From assembly GCF_030410485.1 (NCBI RefSeq), contig NZ_JAUHHC010000003.1, positions 806,001-870,000 of the forward strand: 64,000 nucleotides of DNA, read 5' to 3'. A program made the translations under genes and the position numbers. Below, one piece after another: positions 1-11,195 of this stretch (positions are counted from its first letter, which is position 1; every line of letters begins with the position of its first letter). The notes beneath the pieces are model-generated. The model saw nothing but the letters and a program-made list of their open reading frames with translations. It ran no database searches and was not told where the DNA came from. The DNA comes from Roseateles violae. GTDB lineage: Bacteria; Pseudomonadota; Gammaproteobacteria; Burkholderiales; Burkholderiaceae_C.

Positions 1-646
1 GCCGCAGCTCGGCCAGGCGCTGTGCCAGCCAGTCCCGCGTGTAGGGCGAGCGGTAGAGCTGCGGCGAGCCATGCCAGCGCCAGTAGAGCAGCGCGCCGCG
101 GCCCGCGCCGGCGGGGCCGAGCCAGCCGCCCGGCTGCGCCGCGGATGGCCGCCGCGCCGGATCGGCCCCGGCACGTGCGATGCGCCAGTCGGCCAGCGCC
201 GCATCGGCCGCCGGCGTGTCGAACCAGCTGGCATGACGCGGCTCGCAGACGATGGCGGCCGGCGTGCGCGCCGCGAGGCGCTCGAAGAAGGGCCGCTGAG
301 CCCGCGCATCGAAGGCCAGCGAGGGCGGCAGCTGGACCAGGATCACGGCCAGCTTCCCGCCCAGCTCGGCGGTCTCGCCAAGAAAGCGCTGCAGCGCCTC
401 TTCGCCCGCCTCGCCCAACCGCGCCTCGTGCGTGATCGTGCGCGGCAGCTTGACCGCGAAGCGGAAGTCCGGCGGCGTCAGCGCCGCCCAGCGCGCGTAG
501 GTGGCCGGCTGGTGCGGCCGGTAAAAGGAGCTGTTGATCTCCACGCAGTTCAGCACCCGCGCATAGCGCTGCAGCTGATGGCCGTCGCCCGGGAACAGCG
601 CCGCCGGATCGCGGTTCAGTGACCAGCCTGCCGTACCGATGCGCAT
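1..646 (-). CDS. DUF72 (YecE-like) protein, 3' end outside window
   Basis: Partial gene: the frame opens at the ATG at 646 and is still open at the window edge. The first residues are MRIGTAGWS, and RWHGSP followed by LYRSPYTR near the edge is the pattern of the TIM-barrel-like DUF72/YecE family. The cellular role of this family is not established. It starts 28 bp after the vanA-like stop codon on the same strand, so it may be the last gene of the lig operon or simply a chromosomal neighbour. Family assignment is firm; function is unknown. Confidence 0.85.
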   Translation of the reverse strand, partial: MRIGTAGWSLNRDPAALFPGDGHQLQRYARVLNCVEINSSFYRPHQPATYARWAALTPPDFRFAVKLPRTITHEARLGEAGEEALQRFLGETAELGGKLAVILVQLPPSLAFDARAQRPFFERLAARTPAAIVCEPRHASWFDTPAADAALADWRIARAGADPARRPSAAQPGGWLGPAGAGRGALLYWRWHGSPQLYRSPYTRDWLAQRLAELR

Positions 647-674
647 GGCCCGGACGGGCAAGCCGGATGCCGGC

Positions 675-1717
675 TCAATCCGTCCCGCGCTCGGCCGCGA
701 TCAGCCGCTCCAGCAGGCGGCGCGCATGGATGCCGCCGGCGTCGATGTTCAGGTTCATCAGCTTGCGCCCGGGCCAGGCCGCCAGATTGCGCTGCTGGCG
801 CTCCAGCATCTCCAGATCCTCGGCGAAGATCCTGGCCTGGCCGGCGCGGATGCTTTCGGTCAGCGCCGCATCCTCGGGCTTGAACTTGCGCGCCATGCCC
901 CAGAAGTACCAGATCGAGCCCTCGCTCTCCGGCGTGATGAAGTCGACCACGATGCTGGCGGCCTTGTGCTCGGGCGCCGCCTCATGGCCGCCGCGGCCGG
1001 CCAAGGCAACGCCGACCTCGATCAACACCTGGCTGGGCGGCGTGAAGCGGCAGATCTGCCAGCGGTCGACCGGCTGGTCCTCCGGCAGGCCCATGCCGCG
1101 CAAGGCCATGCGCCAGAACGGCGGCGCCTGGATGCCGTTCATGAAACGCGCGGTGATTACCTCGTCGCCTTCGACCCGCGTCTTCGGATGCGCCTCGTCG
1201 ATCTCCTTCTGGCCGATGCTGTCCGCATGGACATAGGTCTCGTGCGTCAGGTCCATCAGGTTGTCGATCATCAGCCGGTAGTCGCAGGCGATGCGGTAGA
1301 GCCCGCCGCCATAGGCCCAGTCGGGGCTGTCGGCCCAGGGCAGCGCAGGGATGCGCGCCGGCTCGGCCAGCGCCGCCTCGCCGGGCCAGACCCAGACGAA
1401 GCCATGGCGCTCGACGACCGGATAGGCGCGGATCGCCGGGAAGCGCTCGACATGCTGGCCCGGCATGGCCAGCGCCTTGCCGGCACAGCCCATCTCGAGC
1501 CCGTGGTAGCCGCATCGCAGCCGGCCATCGATCACGCGGCCCAAGGACAGCGGCGCGCCGCGGTGCGGGCAGAAATCCTCCAGCGCCGCGACCTGGCCCC
1601 CGGGCCCGCGAAAGAACACCATCGCTTCGCCGCAGATGCGCCGGCCCAGCGGCTTCGCGCCGACCAGCTCGTCCGGCGTGCAGGCGACGTACCAGGCGTT
1701 CTTCGGGAAGCTGCTCG

Positions 1718-1721
<4 letters not shown>
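675..1721 (-). CDS. vanA: Rieske non-heme iron aromatic O-demethylase, VanA-like
   Basis: 348 aa. The Rieske [2Fe-2S] ligands are visible as C51-x-H53 and C70-x2-H73. A mononuclear iron site lies in DNLMDLTHETYVH near residue 155. Length and layout fit the oxygenase subunit of vanillate O-demethylase, which converts vanillate to protocatechuate and formaldehyde. It is coupled to the ligC-like gene by an ATGA overlap and is the penultimate member of the 4,5-cleavage operon, which fits supplying protocatechuate or gallate from methoxylated acids such as vanillate or syringate. No VanB-type reductase is present in the window, so its electron donor must be encoded elsewhere. The exact methoxy substrate cannot be told from sequence. 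Confidence 0.85.
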
Positions 1722-3958
<2,237 letters not shown>

Positions 3959-3959
3959 G

Positions 3960-4874
3960 TCAGCATTCCTCAGGCCAATAAAGCCGCATCGGATTGTCGA
4001 CCAGCAGTTTGCGCTGAAGTTCCGCCGTGCGTGCGATCCGGGGAATGAAGTCGACCAGCAGACCGTCGTCCGGCATATGGCCCTTCAGGTTCGGATGCGG
4101 CCAGTCCGTGCCCCAGAGCACGCGGTCTGGGAACTCCTCGACGACGCGGCGGGCAAAGGGCACGACGTCGCGGTAGGCCTGCTGCTCGCCGTCCAGCGCC
4201 GGTGGCCCGGACAGCGACAGGCGCTCGGGGCAGCTGACCTTGCTCCAGACATTCGCGTGCTCGCGCATGAAGCGCAGAAACAGCGCGAACTCGGGGCCGT
4301 CCAGCGGCTTCGTCACATCGGGCCGACCCATATGGTCGACGACCACGGTCGTCGGCAAGGCGCTGAAGAAGTCCCACAGTTCGGGCAGGTCGACCGCCTC
4401 GAAGTAGATGACCACATGCCAGCCCAGCCGGGCGATGCGGCCGGCGATCTCCAGCAGCTCGTCCTTGGGCGTGAAGTCGACCAGTCGACGCACGAAGTTG
4501 AAGCGCACGCCGCGCACGCCGGCCGCGTGCAGGCCCTGTAGCTCGGCGTCGGAGACCGAGCGGCGCACCGTCGCGACGCCGCGCGCGCGGCCCTCCGAAT
4601 GCACCAGCGCATCGACCAGCGCGCGGTTGTCGGCGCCATGGCAGGTCGCCTGCACGATCACATTGCGCGCGAAGCCCAGATGATCGCGCAGCGCGAACAG
4701 CTGCGCCTTGCTGGCGTCGCAGGGCGTGTACTTGCGCTCCGGCGCATAGGGGAACTCGTCGCCGGGGCCGAACACATGGCAATGCGCATCGACGGCGCCG
4801 GCGGGCACGACAAAGCGCGGCTTGCTCGGGTCGGCATACCAGTCCAGCCAGCCGGGGGTCTTGGTGAACGTCAT
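3960..4874 (-). CDS. ligI: 2-pyrone-4,6-dicarboxylate hydrolase (LigI)
   Basis: 304 aa amidohydrolase. The N-terminal H31-C-H33 pair in DAHCHVFGPG, VVVDHMGRPD in the middle and WGTDWPHPN near the C-terminus match LigI, which opens the pyrone lactone to 4-oxalomesaconate. The ATG at 4874 was chosen because it gives MTFTKTPGWLDWY and lies just after the intergenic repeat; longer frames upstream would run through that repeat. It is followed 1 bp later by ligA. Confidence 0.92.
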   Translation of the reverse strand: MTFTKTPGWLDWYADPSKPRFVVPAGAVDAHCHVFGPGDEFPYAPERKYTPCDASKAQLFALRDHLGFARNVIVQATCHGADNRALVDALVHSEGRARGVATVRRSVSDAELQGLHAAGVRGVRFNFVRRLVDFTPKDELLEIAGRIARLGWHVVIYFEAVDLPELWDFFSALPTTVVVDHMGRPDVTKPLDGPEFALFLRFMREHANVWSKVSCPERLSLSGPPALDGEQQAYRDVVPFARRVVEEFPDRVLWGTDWPHPNLKGHMPDDGLLVDFIPRIARTAELQRKLLVDNPMRLYWPEEC

Positions 4875-4895
4875 ATCAATTGTCCGTGGCGGTGT

Positions 4896-5014
4896 TCGGG
4901 CCGAGCGCCGGGCCGCTCCCAAGCCGGCCCGCGCTGGCGACGTGCTTGCCGGTCGCCGGCCACAGCACCGCCGTCCCCTCGGGGGACCGGCCAAGGTACT
5001 CCTTGGACGAGGGG
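4896..5014. repeat. REP-like structured intergenic repeat, copy 1
   Basis: About 119 bp of non-coding sequence between the ligK stop (5025) and the ligI start (4874). It shares long identical blocks with the sequence at 13,784-13,902, including CCGAGCGCCGGGCCG and CCAAGGTACTCCTTGGACGA. Internal hairpins are visible: GGGCCG/CGGCCC, CCAAGG-TACT-CCTTGG, and an outer CCCCTCG/CGAGGGG pair. The middle of the unit differs between the copies. It may stabilise or attenuate the operon mRNA between ligK and ligI; that role is inference. Confidence 0.8.
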
Positions 5015-5024
5015 ACGTTTCATC

Positions 5025-5708
5025 TCAGTCGATATAGCGCAGGCCGGCCTTCTCCAGCGGCTCGCGCATCTTGTACATATCCAGGCCCAGCACGCCGGAC
5101 GCCAGCTTCTCGCGCTTGGCGGATTCAAGGGCCTCACGGGCGGTGGCCGCCTCCAGCGTCTTCGCCGCCAGCGCGCGCGGCACGCAGACGACACCGTCGT
5201 CGTCGGCCACGATCACATCGCCCGGCATGACCCAGGCGCCGGCGCAGACGACCGGGATGTTGACCGAGCCCAGGGTCGCCTTGATCGTGCCCTTGGCGCT
5301 GATCGCCTTGCTCCAGACCGGGAAGCCCATCTCGCCCAAGGTCTTCACATCGCGCACGCCGGCATCGATGACCAGGGCCCGCGCGCCGCGCGCCATGAAG
5401 GAGGTGGCCAGCAGATCACCGAAAAATCCGTCCGTGCAGTCGGCGGTGATCGCGGCGACGACGATGTCGCCGGGGCGTATCTGCTCGGCCGCCACATGCA
5501 TCATCCAGTTGTCGCCCGGATGCAGCAGCACCGTCACCGCCGTGCCGGAGACCTGGGCGCCGGCGTAGATCGGCCGCATATAGGGCTTCAGCAGGCCCAC
5601 GCGCCCCATCGCCTCGTGCACCGTCGCCGCGCCGAACTTGGCCAGCGCATCGGCCGTTGCCGCGTCGGTGCGTTCGATATGGCGGTAGACCACCCCGAGT
5701 TCGTACAT
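5025..5708 (-). CDS. ligK: 4-carboxy-4-hydroxy-2-oxoadipate (CHA) aldolase (LigK)
   Basis: 227 aa member of the RraA/HMG-CHA aldolase family. The motif [10 protein letters not shown] carries the arginine-aspartate pair for pyruvate enolate formation and metal binding; [19 protein letters not shown] and [18 protein letters not shown] are family blocks. It splits CHA to pyruvate and oxaloacetate, the last step of the 4,5-cleavage pathway, and members also decarboxylate oxaloacetate. The start at 5708 is 1 bp after the ligJ stop. A second, more divergent RraA-family protein lies at 36,836-37,567. Confidence 0.92.
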   Translation of the reverse strand: MYELGVVYRHIERTDAATADALAKFGAATVHEAMGRVGLLKPYMRPIYAGAQVSGTAVTVLLHPGDNWMMHVAAEQIRPGDIVVAAITADCTDGFFGDLLATSFMARGARALVIDAGVRDVKTLGEMGFPVWSKAISAKGTIKATLGSVNIPVVCAGAWVMPGDVIVADDDGVVCVPRALAAKTLEAATAREALESAKREKLASGVLGLDMYKMREPLEKAGLRYID

Positions 5709-5709
5709 C

Positions 5710-6738
5710 TCAAAGCCCCTTGCTCTTCAGCTGCGCTTCGAGGCGCGGGAACACGCGGCGGGCGTTGCCCTCGTAGACGAGAAAGCGTTCCTCGTCGCTG
5801 AGGTTGGCCGTCGCCTCGATATAGCGCTTGGTGTCGTCGTAATAGTGGCCGGTCTCCGGATCGATGCCGCGCACCGCGCCTATCATCTCGCTGGCGAACA
5901 GAATGTTCTTGACCGGGATGACCTTGGTCAGCAGGTCGATGCCCGGCTGGTGGTAGACGCAGGTGTCGAAGAAGATGTTGTTGAGCAGGTGCTCGTCGAG
6001 CAGCGGCTTCTTGAGCTCCTGCGCCAGGCCGCGGAAACGCCCCCAGTGGTAGGGCACGGCGCCGCCGCCATGCGGGATCAGGAACTTCAGGGTCGGGAAG
6101 TCCTTGAACAGATCGCTGGTCAGGCATTGCATGAAGGCGGTCGTGTCCGCGTTCAGATAATGCGCGCCGGTCGTGTGGAAGCAGCTGTTGCAGCTGGTCG
6201 AGACATGGATCATGGCCGGGATCTCGTACTCGACCATCTTCTCGTAGAGCGGGTACCAGTGGCGGTCGGACAGCGGCGGGCTGGTCCAGTGACCGCCCGA
6301 GGGGTCGGGGTTCAGATTGATGCCGACATTGCCGTACTGCTCCACGCACTTGACCAGTTCGGGGATGCAGCTCGCCGGAGCTACGCCGGGCGACTGCGGC
6401 AGCATCGCCGCCGGCACGAAATGCTCGGGGAACAGCTCGCTGACGCGGTAGCAGAGCTCGTTGCAGATCGCCGCCCAGGCGCTGGAGGTCTGGAAGTCGC
6501 CGATGTGATGGGCCATGAAGCTGGCGCGCGGGCTGAAGATGGTCAGGTCGCTGCCGCGCTCACGCATCTTCTTCAGCTGGTTCAACTCGATCGACTCGCG
6601 CAGCTCGTCGTCGCTGATCTTCAGGTCGGACGGCCTGGGGGCCTTGGCGGGGTCGGCGAGGCCGGCGATCTGCAGATCGCGCCAGGCGCCCAGCGCGGCC
6701 GGCGCGGTCGTGTAATGGCCGTGGACATCGATGATCAT
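5710..6738 (-). CDS. ligJ: 4-oxalomesaconate hydratase (LigJ)
   Basis: 342 aa, amidohydrolase-superfamily (amidohydrolase_2) fold. Metal-binding H6-G-H8 is seen in [26 protein letters not shown] and [15 protein letters not shown] are LigJ blocks. It hydrates 4-oxalomesaconate to CHA, the substrate of the adjacent LigK. This is the first gene of the minus-strand lig operon; the promoter must lie in the 117 bp shared with the divergent LysR gene. Confidence 0.92.
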   Translation of the reverse strand: MIIDVHGHYTTAPAALGAWRDLQIAGLADPAKAPRPSDLKISDDELRESIELNQLKKMRERGSDLTIFSPRASFMAHHIGDFQTSSAWAAICNELCYRVSELFPEHFVPAAMLPQSPGVAPASCIPELVKCVEQYGNVGINLNPDPSGGHWTSPPLSDRHWYPLYEKMVEYEIPAMIHVSTSCNSCFHTTGAHYLNADTTAFMQCLTSDLFKDFPTLKFLIPHGGGAVPYHWGRFRGLAQELKKPLLDEHLLNNIFFDTCVYHQPGIDLLTKVIPVKNILFASEMIGAVRGIDPETGHYYDDTKRYIEATANLSDEERFLVYEGNARRVFPRLEAQLKSKGL

Positions 6739-6810
6739 GGTGTTCGCTTCTGAGAGGGATTCGGCACGATTGTGGGCAGCGCCCCCCTGCCGGACAAGGT
6801 GGGGCCGACG

Positions 6811-6837
6811 CTAGCTGCTATAGCATCGCGGCATGAC
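6811..6837. promoter_or_regulatory. LysR-type operator candidate, site A
   Basis: In the ligJ/lysR divergent intergenic region. The segment begins CTAGCTGCTAT and ends CGCGGCATG. It aligns without gaps to sites at 9,470 and 15,189 in the same catabolon. The core is an imperfect palindrome around ATGCCG-N3-CGGCAT with T-N11-A spacing, the LTTR box pattern. The neighbouring LysR protein is the likely binder. Confidence 0.65.
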
Positions 6838-6855
6838 CGAATCGACCGCGCCGCG

Positions 6856-7743
6856 ATGAACCTGAAACAGCTCGAGTACTTCATCCGCGTCGCCGAACAT
6901 GGCAGCTTCAGCAAGGCCGCCCTGCTGCTGGACATCGCCCAGCCGGCGCTGAGCCGCCAGGTGCGCGCGCTGGAGACCGAGCTGCGCGAGGCGCTGTTCC
7001 TGCGCAATGGCCGCGGCGTCACCCTGACCGAGGCCGGCGCGCGCCTGCTGGAGCATGGGCAGAACATCCTGCAGATGCTGGCAAACGCACGTGAGGACCT
7101 TGGCGCGCAGCGCGACGAGCCGCTGGGCCGGGTCGTCATCGGCATGCCGCCGACCCTGGCGCGCCTGCACACGCTAGCGCTGATCCACACCTTCCACCGC
7201 GAGATGCCCAAGGCGCGGTTGTCGGTGATGGAGGGCTTCTCGGTCCACATCACCGAATGGCTGCTGTCCGGCCGCGCCGACCTGGCCCTGGTCTACAACC
7301 CGGAGCCGCTGCCGGCGCTGGAGATCGAGCCGCTGGCCGAGGAGCATATGAGCCTGGTCAGCCCCGCGGCCGAGGCGCCGGGCGGGCCGGTCGCCCTGCG
7401 CGATCTGCCGCGCTATCCGCTGATCCTGCCGCAGCGCGGCTATATCTTCCGCAAGCTGATGGAGCAGTCGGCGGCAATGGCCGGCGTGCAGCTGAACGTG
7501 GCCTGGGAGGTTTCCAGCCTGCCGGTGATCCTCGACCTGGTTGCCGCCGGCATGGGCCATGCGGTGCTCGGCGAGGCGGCAATCCGCCAGTTCCCGCGGC
7601 CGGAGAAGCTGGCGCTGACCCGCTTTGCCGGCGTCGACATCAAGAGCACGCTGTGCCTGGTGACGCCGGCGCAGAAGCGGGCGACGCCGCTGATCAAGCG
7701 AAGCTCCGAGGTGCTGCGCCGGCTCGTGCTCAATCAGGCTTGA
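6856..7743 (+). CDS. LysR-family regulator of the lig/Liv cluster
   Basis: 295 aa. The N-terminal winged helix-turn-helix reads MNLKQLEYFIRVAEHGSFSKAA with SQVRAL-type helix (QPALSRQVRAL) and NGRGVTLTEAG after it; the rest is a substrate-binding co-inducer domain. It is divergent from the lig operon and its 3' end overlaps the convergent Bug gene by 14 bp. The ATG at 6856 is chosen because it gives the canonical LTTR N-terminus. The divergent layout and repeated operator-like sites suggest that it activates the lig operon and the linked transporter genes in response to a pathway intermediate; that is inference. Confidence 0.88.
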   Translation: MNLKQLEYFIRVAEHGSFSKAALLLDIAQPALSRQVRALETELREALFLRNGRGVTLTEAGARLLEHGQNILQMLANAREDLGAQRDEPLGRVVIGMPPTLARLHTLALIHTFHREMPKARLSVMEGFSVHITEWLLSGRADLALVYNPEPLPALEIEPLAEEHMSLVSPAAEAPGGPVALRDLPRYPLILPQRGYIFRKLMEQSAAMAGVQLNVAWEVSSLPVILDLVAAGMGHAVLGEAAIRQFPRPEKLALTRFAGVDIKSTLCLVTPAQKRATPLIKRSSEVLRRLVLNQA

Positions 7744-8695
7744 TTTTCGCCGCGTTGATCAGCTTCGTGTAGCGCTCGCGCTCGGCGCGCAGATGGACGG
7801 CAAAGGCGGCCGCGTCGGCCGGCGTGAGCTCGCCGCCGGCGGCGGCCAGCCGCTCGCGCACCTCGGCCGAGCCGGCCGCCCGCAGCGCCGCGGCGCTCAG
7901 CTGGGCCAGCACCGGCTTCGGCGTTGCCGCCGGCGCCATCAGTCCGTACCAGACCGAGGCCTCGAAGCCGGGGAAGCCCGATTCGGCAATCGTCGGCACC
8001 TCGGGCAGCAGGCCCGAGCGCCTGGCGCTGAGCGCGGCCAACGGCCGCAGCTTGCCATTGCGGATATGCGGCAGCAGTTCCAGCGCATTCAGCGCCACGA
8101 CCGGCACCTGGCCGCCGATCACATCGGTCAGCGCCTGTGAACCGCCCTTGTAGGGCACATGCAGCATCGCGATGCCGGCCGCATTGGCAAACAGCTCGAC
8201 GGCCAGATGCGGGGTCGAGCCATTGCCCGGCGTCGCATAGGCCACCGCATCGGGCTTGGTCTTGGCGGCGGCGATCAGCGCGGCCAGCGTCTTGTACGGC
8301 GACTCCGGGTTGACGGCGATCACCACCGGCACGCGGCCGATCAGCGCGACCGGCGCCAGGTCCTTCTCGACGTCGTAGGGCGGCGGCTGGTACAGCGCCA
8401 TGTTCGCCGTCACCGCATTGGCCGCCATCAGCAGCGTGTGGCCATCGGCCGGCGCGCCGACAACGGCCTTGGCGGCGATATTGCTGCCGGCGCCGGGCCG
8501 GTTGTCGACGATCACCGGCTGGCCCAGCTCGGCCTGCAGCTTCTGTCCGATCGCGCGGGCGACCACGTCGACGGCACCGCCGGCCGAATAGCCGACGACG
8601 ATCTTGATCGGCCCGCTCGGGTAGCTCTGCGCCCAGCTGCTCGGAGTGGCAAGAGCCAGCAGGCCGGCGGCAAGGGCAAGGGTTCTGATGTTCAT
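7730..8695 (-). CDS. Bug-family (TctC-like) solute-binding protein
   Basis: 321 aa with a signal peptide ending about WAQSYP. PIKIVVGYSAGGAVDVVAR, VIVDNRPGAGSNIAAKAV and HVPYKGGSQALTDVIGGQV are hallmark Bug/TctC blocks. It would act in the periplasm, binding an organic or aromatic acid. No TctA or TctB membrane genes are in the window, so it is an orphan receptor, as is common in Burkholderiales. It lies in the aromatic catabolon, 20 bp downstream of the ModA-like gene, so co-transcription is likely. Confidence 0.9.
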   Translation of the reverse strand: MNIRTLALAAGLLALATPSSWAQSYPSGPIKIVVGYSAGGAVDVVARAIGQKLQAELGQPVIVDNRPGAGSNIAAKAVVGAPADGHTLLMAANAVTANMALYQPPPYDVEKDLAPVALIGRVPVVIAVNPESPYKTLAALIAAAKTKPDAVAYATPGNGSTPHLAVELFANAAGIAMLHVPYKGGSQALTDVIGGQVPVVALNALELLPHIRNGKLRPLAALSARRSGLLPEVPTIAESGFPGFEASVWYGLMAPAATPKPVLAQLSAAALRAAGSAEVRERLAAAGGELTPADAAAFAVHLRAERERYTKLINAAKIKPD

Positions 8696-8715
8696 GCGGT
8701 CGTTGCTTGACGAAG

Positions 8716-9429
8716 TCAGTCTGAAGGCGCGTCCATGCCGTGGCGGCGCTTCAGCGCGCCCTGCTCGGCCGCGCAGAGAAAATCGAGCAGCGCGCGAGCG
8801 GCGGCCGGCTGCGTCGAGGCGGCACCGATGGCGCCAATAAAGCGCGTGACGATCTCCAGCCCCGGTGGCATGGGGCCGAGCAGCGCGATGCCGGGCAGCG
8901 CCTGCAACTCGCTCAGCTGCTGGAAGCCGATCTCGGCCTCGCCGCCGGCAAGCAGGCTGCCGACCGGCAGGCCCGGCCGCGCCTGCACGAGCCGCGGCGC
9001 CAGCGTGGCGGCGAGACCCCAGCGCTCGAACAGGGCCAGCAGCGCATTGCCGCTGGGGCCGGTCGAATAGCCGATGGTGGGCGCCGCCAGCAGGCTCGCG
9101 CGCAAGGCATCCTCCGACGACACATCGGGCCGCGGCGCGCCCGCGCGCACCGCGATCGCGACGGCCGAGTCGGCAATCGCACGAGCGCTGCCGGCCAGCA
9201 GATGCCCGCCGGCAAGCAGCTTGGCGATCGCGTCGCCGGCCAGCACGACCAGGTCGAAGGCCTCGCCGGCCTGCACCCGCCGCGCGGCATCGACACCGCC
9301 GACCGATTCGACGCGGACCTCGATGCCGTGGATATGGCGGTAGGTGCGGGCCAGCTCGGCCAGCAGCTGGCGGGTGGCCATCGAGGAAATGACGGTGAGC
9401 GCGACGCTGGGATCGTCCATCGCCGGCAT
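8716..9429 (-). CDS. ModA-like type-2 substrate-binding protein without signal peptide
   Basis: About 237 aa. The pattern LTVISSMATRQLLAEL at the start, FDLVVLAGDAI, and EIGFQQLSELQALPGI near the end are those of ModA/PBP type-2 proteins related to molybdate-binding proteins. Unlike periplasmic relatives, no hydrophobic export signal precedes the domain at any plausible start (ATG 9429, ATG 9420 or TTG 9456). It may therefore be cytoplasmic and act as a ligand-binding or sensor protein. It lies between two Bug genes and downstream of operator-like site B. No ModB or ModC partner is present. Confidence 0.7.
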   Translation of the reverse strand: MPAMDDPSVALTVISSMATRQLLAELARTYRHIHGIEVRVESVGGVDAARRVQAGEAFDLVVLAGDAIAKLLAGGHLLAGSARAIADSAVAIAVRAGAPRPDVSSEDALRASLLAAPTIGYSTGPSGNALLALFERWGLAATLAPRLVQARPGLPVGSLLAGGEAEIGFQQLSELQALPGIALLGPMPPGLEIVTRFIGAIGAASTQPAAARALLDFLCAAEQGALKRRHGMDAPSD

Positions 9430-9469
9430 TCTGTCGACGGCCCGCGGTCCGGCCAAGGGCCGCCGGCCG

Positions 9470-9496
9470 CTAGCTGCTATGCGATCGCGGCATGCC
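9470..9496. promoter_or_regulatory. LysR-type operator candidate, site B
   Basis: Begins CTAGCTGCTAT and continues to GATCGCGGCATGCC. It matches site A at nearly every position except a 3-4 bp centre. It lies 41 bp upstream of the ModA-like start and reaches the stop of the next gene upstream, so it could create an internal promoter for the ModA-like and Bug genes. Confidence 0.6.
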
Positions 9497-10468
9497 TCAC
9501 TCGGCCTCGATCTTGGCCGCCTTGATCACCTCGCCCCAGCGCCGGATCTCGGCCGCCAGCAACGCCTGGGCCTGCTCTGGCGACCCGGCCTGCAGCCGCA
9601 TGCCCAGCTTCTCGAGCTTGCCGGCGACGGCCGGCGCCGCCAGTGCCTCGCGGATCGCCCGGTTGAGTCGCTCGATCACCGCCGGCGGTGTGCCGGCCGG
9701 CGCGGCAATCGCGTTCCAGCTGCTGACGTCGTAGCCGGCGATCCCCATCTGCTGCAGCGTCGGCAGCTCGGGCAGGGCCGGGTTGCGCCGCTCGGCCGTC
9801 GTCGCCAGCGCGCGGACGACGCCGGCGCTGAGCTGCGGCAGCATCGGCCCGACGATCTCCAGCGCCAGATCGATCTCGCCGCTGCGCAAGCCCATCAGCA
9901 CGGCCGGCGAGCCCTTGTAGGGCACCGTCAGCAGATCGACGCCGGCGACCGTCTCGAACAGCTTGGCCGCCAGGTGCTGGGTGCTGCCGACGGCGATCGT
10001 GCCGATCTTCAGCTGGCCGGGATTGGCCTTCGCGTATTGCATGGCCTGCTGCAGGCTGGCAAAGCGCGAATTCGCCGCGACGAAGAGGCCCAGATCGAAA
10101 AAGCCCAGGGTCGAGACCGGCGCCAGGTCTTTCACCGTGTCGTAGGGCAGCTTCTTGAACAGGCCGACGCTGACCGCATGGCCATTGCTCAGCAACAACA
10201 GCGTGTGCCCGTCCGGCCGGGCGGCGACCACCGCCTGCGTGGCGACGATGCTGCCGGCGCTGGGCCGGTTGTCGACGACCACCGGCTGGCCGAGGTTTCT
10301 GGCCATGCCCTCGGCGACCGCGCGGGCGGTGACGTCGGCAATGCCGCCGGGCGCAAAGGGCACGATCAGGGTGATCGCCCGATCCGGGAAACTCGTGTCG
10401 GCGCGGCCCGGGCCGGCCAGCAGCAGCGGCAAGAGCAACGCGGCGAGCATCGATCGCAGCCGGCTCAT
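9497..10468 (-). CDS. Bug-family (TctC-like) solute-binding protein
   Basis: 323 aa with a clear signal peptide (LAALLLPLLLAGPGRAD). ITLIVPFAPGGIADVTAR, VVVDNRPSAGSIVATQ and TVPYKGSPAVLMGLRSGEID are Bug hallmarks. It is a second orphan periplasmic receptor of the catabolon, only ~30% alike by eye to its neighbour, so ligands may differ. It follows livF by 10 bp and is probably the last gene of the Liv transporter operon. Confidence 0.9.
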   Translation of the reverse strand: MSRLRSMLAALLLPLLLAGPGRADTSFPDRAITLIVPFAPGGIADVTARAVAEGMARNLGQPVVVDNRPSAGSIVATQAVVAARPDGHTLLLLSNGHAVSVGLFKKLPYDTVKDLAPVSTLGFFDLGLFVAANSRFASLQQAMQYAKANPGQLKIGTIAVGSTQHLAAKLFETVAGVDLLTVPYKGSPAVLMGLRSGEIDLALEIVGPMLPQLSAGVVRALATTAERRNPALPELPTLQQMGIAGYDVSSWNAIAAPAGTPPAVIERLNRAIREALAAPAVAGKLEKLGMRLQAGSPEQAQALLAAEIRRWGEVIKAAKIEAE

Positions 10469-10478
10469 CGCCCTTCCC

Positions 10479-11195
10479 TCAATGCCGCGCCGACACGCCC
10501 AGCCACTCGTCCAGCGGACGCGGATCGGCGATCAGGGCCGCGCTTTCTGCGCGGTAGGCGATGCCGCCGCGGTCCAGCACGATCGCGTCGTCGGTGACGC
10601 CCAGCACCATGCGCGGGTGCTGCTCGACGACGATGGACGACAGACCCTCCTCGCGCGCGACGCGGCGGATCGCGCGCAGCAACTCCTCGACGATGATGGG
10701 CGCCAGGCCCTCCAGCGGCTCGTCCAGCAGCAGCAGCCGCGGGTTCAGCACCAGCGCGCGGCCGAAGGCCAGCATCTGCTGCTCGCCGCCGGACAGCTGG
10801 GTGCCGAGGTTCTTCTTGCGCTCGGCCAGGCGGGGAAAGAGCTGGTAGACGCGCGCCGGCGTCCAGGCGCCCGGCCGGGCGACGGCCGTCAGGTTCTCGT
10901 CGACGCTGAGCGACTTGAAGATATTGCGCTCCTGCGGCACCCAGCCGATGCCGGCCGCCGCGCGCGCATAGGCCGGCAGGCCCTGGATCTCGCGGCCGGC
11001 CAGCACGATACGGCCCTGCTGCCGCCGCGCGGCGCCGACCAGGGTGTCGATCAGGGTCGTCTTGCCGGTGCCGTTGCGGCCCAGCAGGGCCAGCGAGCGG
11101 CCGGCCTCCAGCCGGAAGCCCACCTCGCTGAGCACGACCGCCTCGCCGTAGCCGCAGCTCAGGCCCTCGACTTCCAACAGCGGCTCAGCGGCCAT
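10479..11195 (-). CDS. livF: Branched-chain-type ABC transporter ATPase, LivF-like
   Basis: 238 aa. Walker A GRNGTGKTT (residues 39-47), signature LSGGEQQ (134-140) and Walker B LLLLDEP (154-160) are complete. The short LivF type is indicated by length and by the block LEGLAP after Walker B. It forms the ATPase heterodimer with LivG, on the cytoplasmic face of the LivHM pore. It overlaps livG by 11 bp. Confidence 0.92.
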   Translation of the reverse strand: MAAEPLLEVEGLSCGYGEAVVLSEVGFRLEAGRSLALLGRNGTGKTTLIDTLVGAARRQQGRIVLAGREIQGLPAYARAAAGIGWVPQERNIFKSLSVDENLTAVARPGAWTPARVYQLFPRLAERKKNLGTQLSGGEQQMLAFGRALVLNPRLLLLDEPLEGLAPIIVEELLRAIRRVAREEGLSSIVVEQHPRMVLGVTDDAIVLDRGGIAYRAESAALIADPRPLDEWLGVSARH

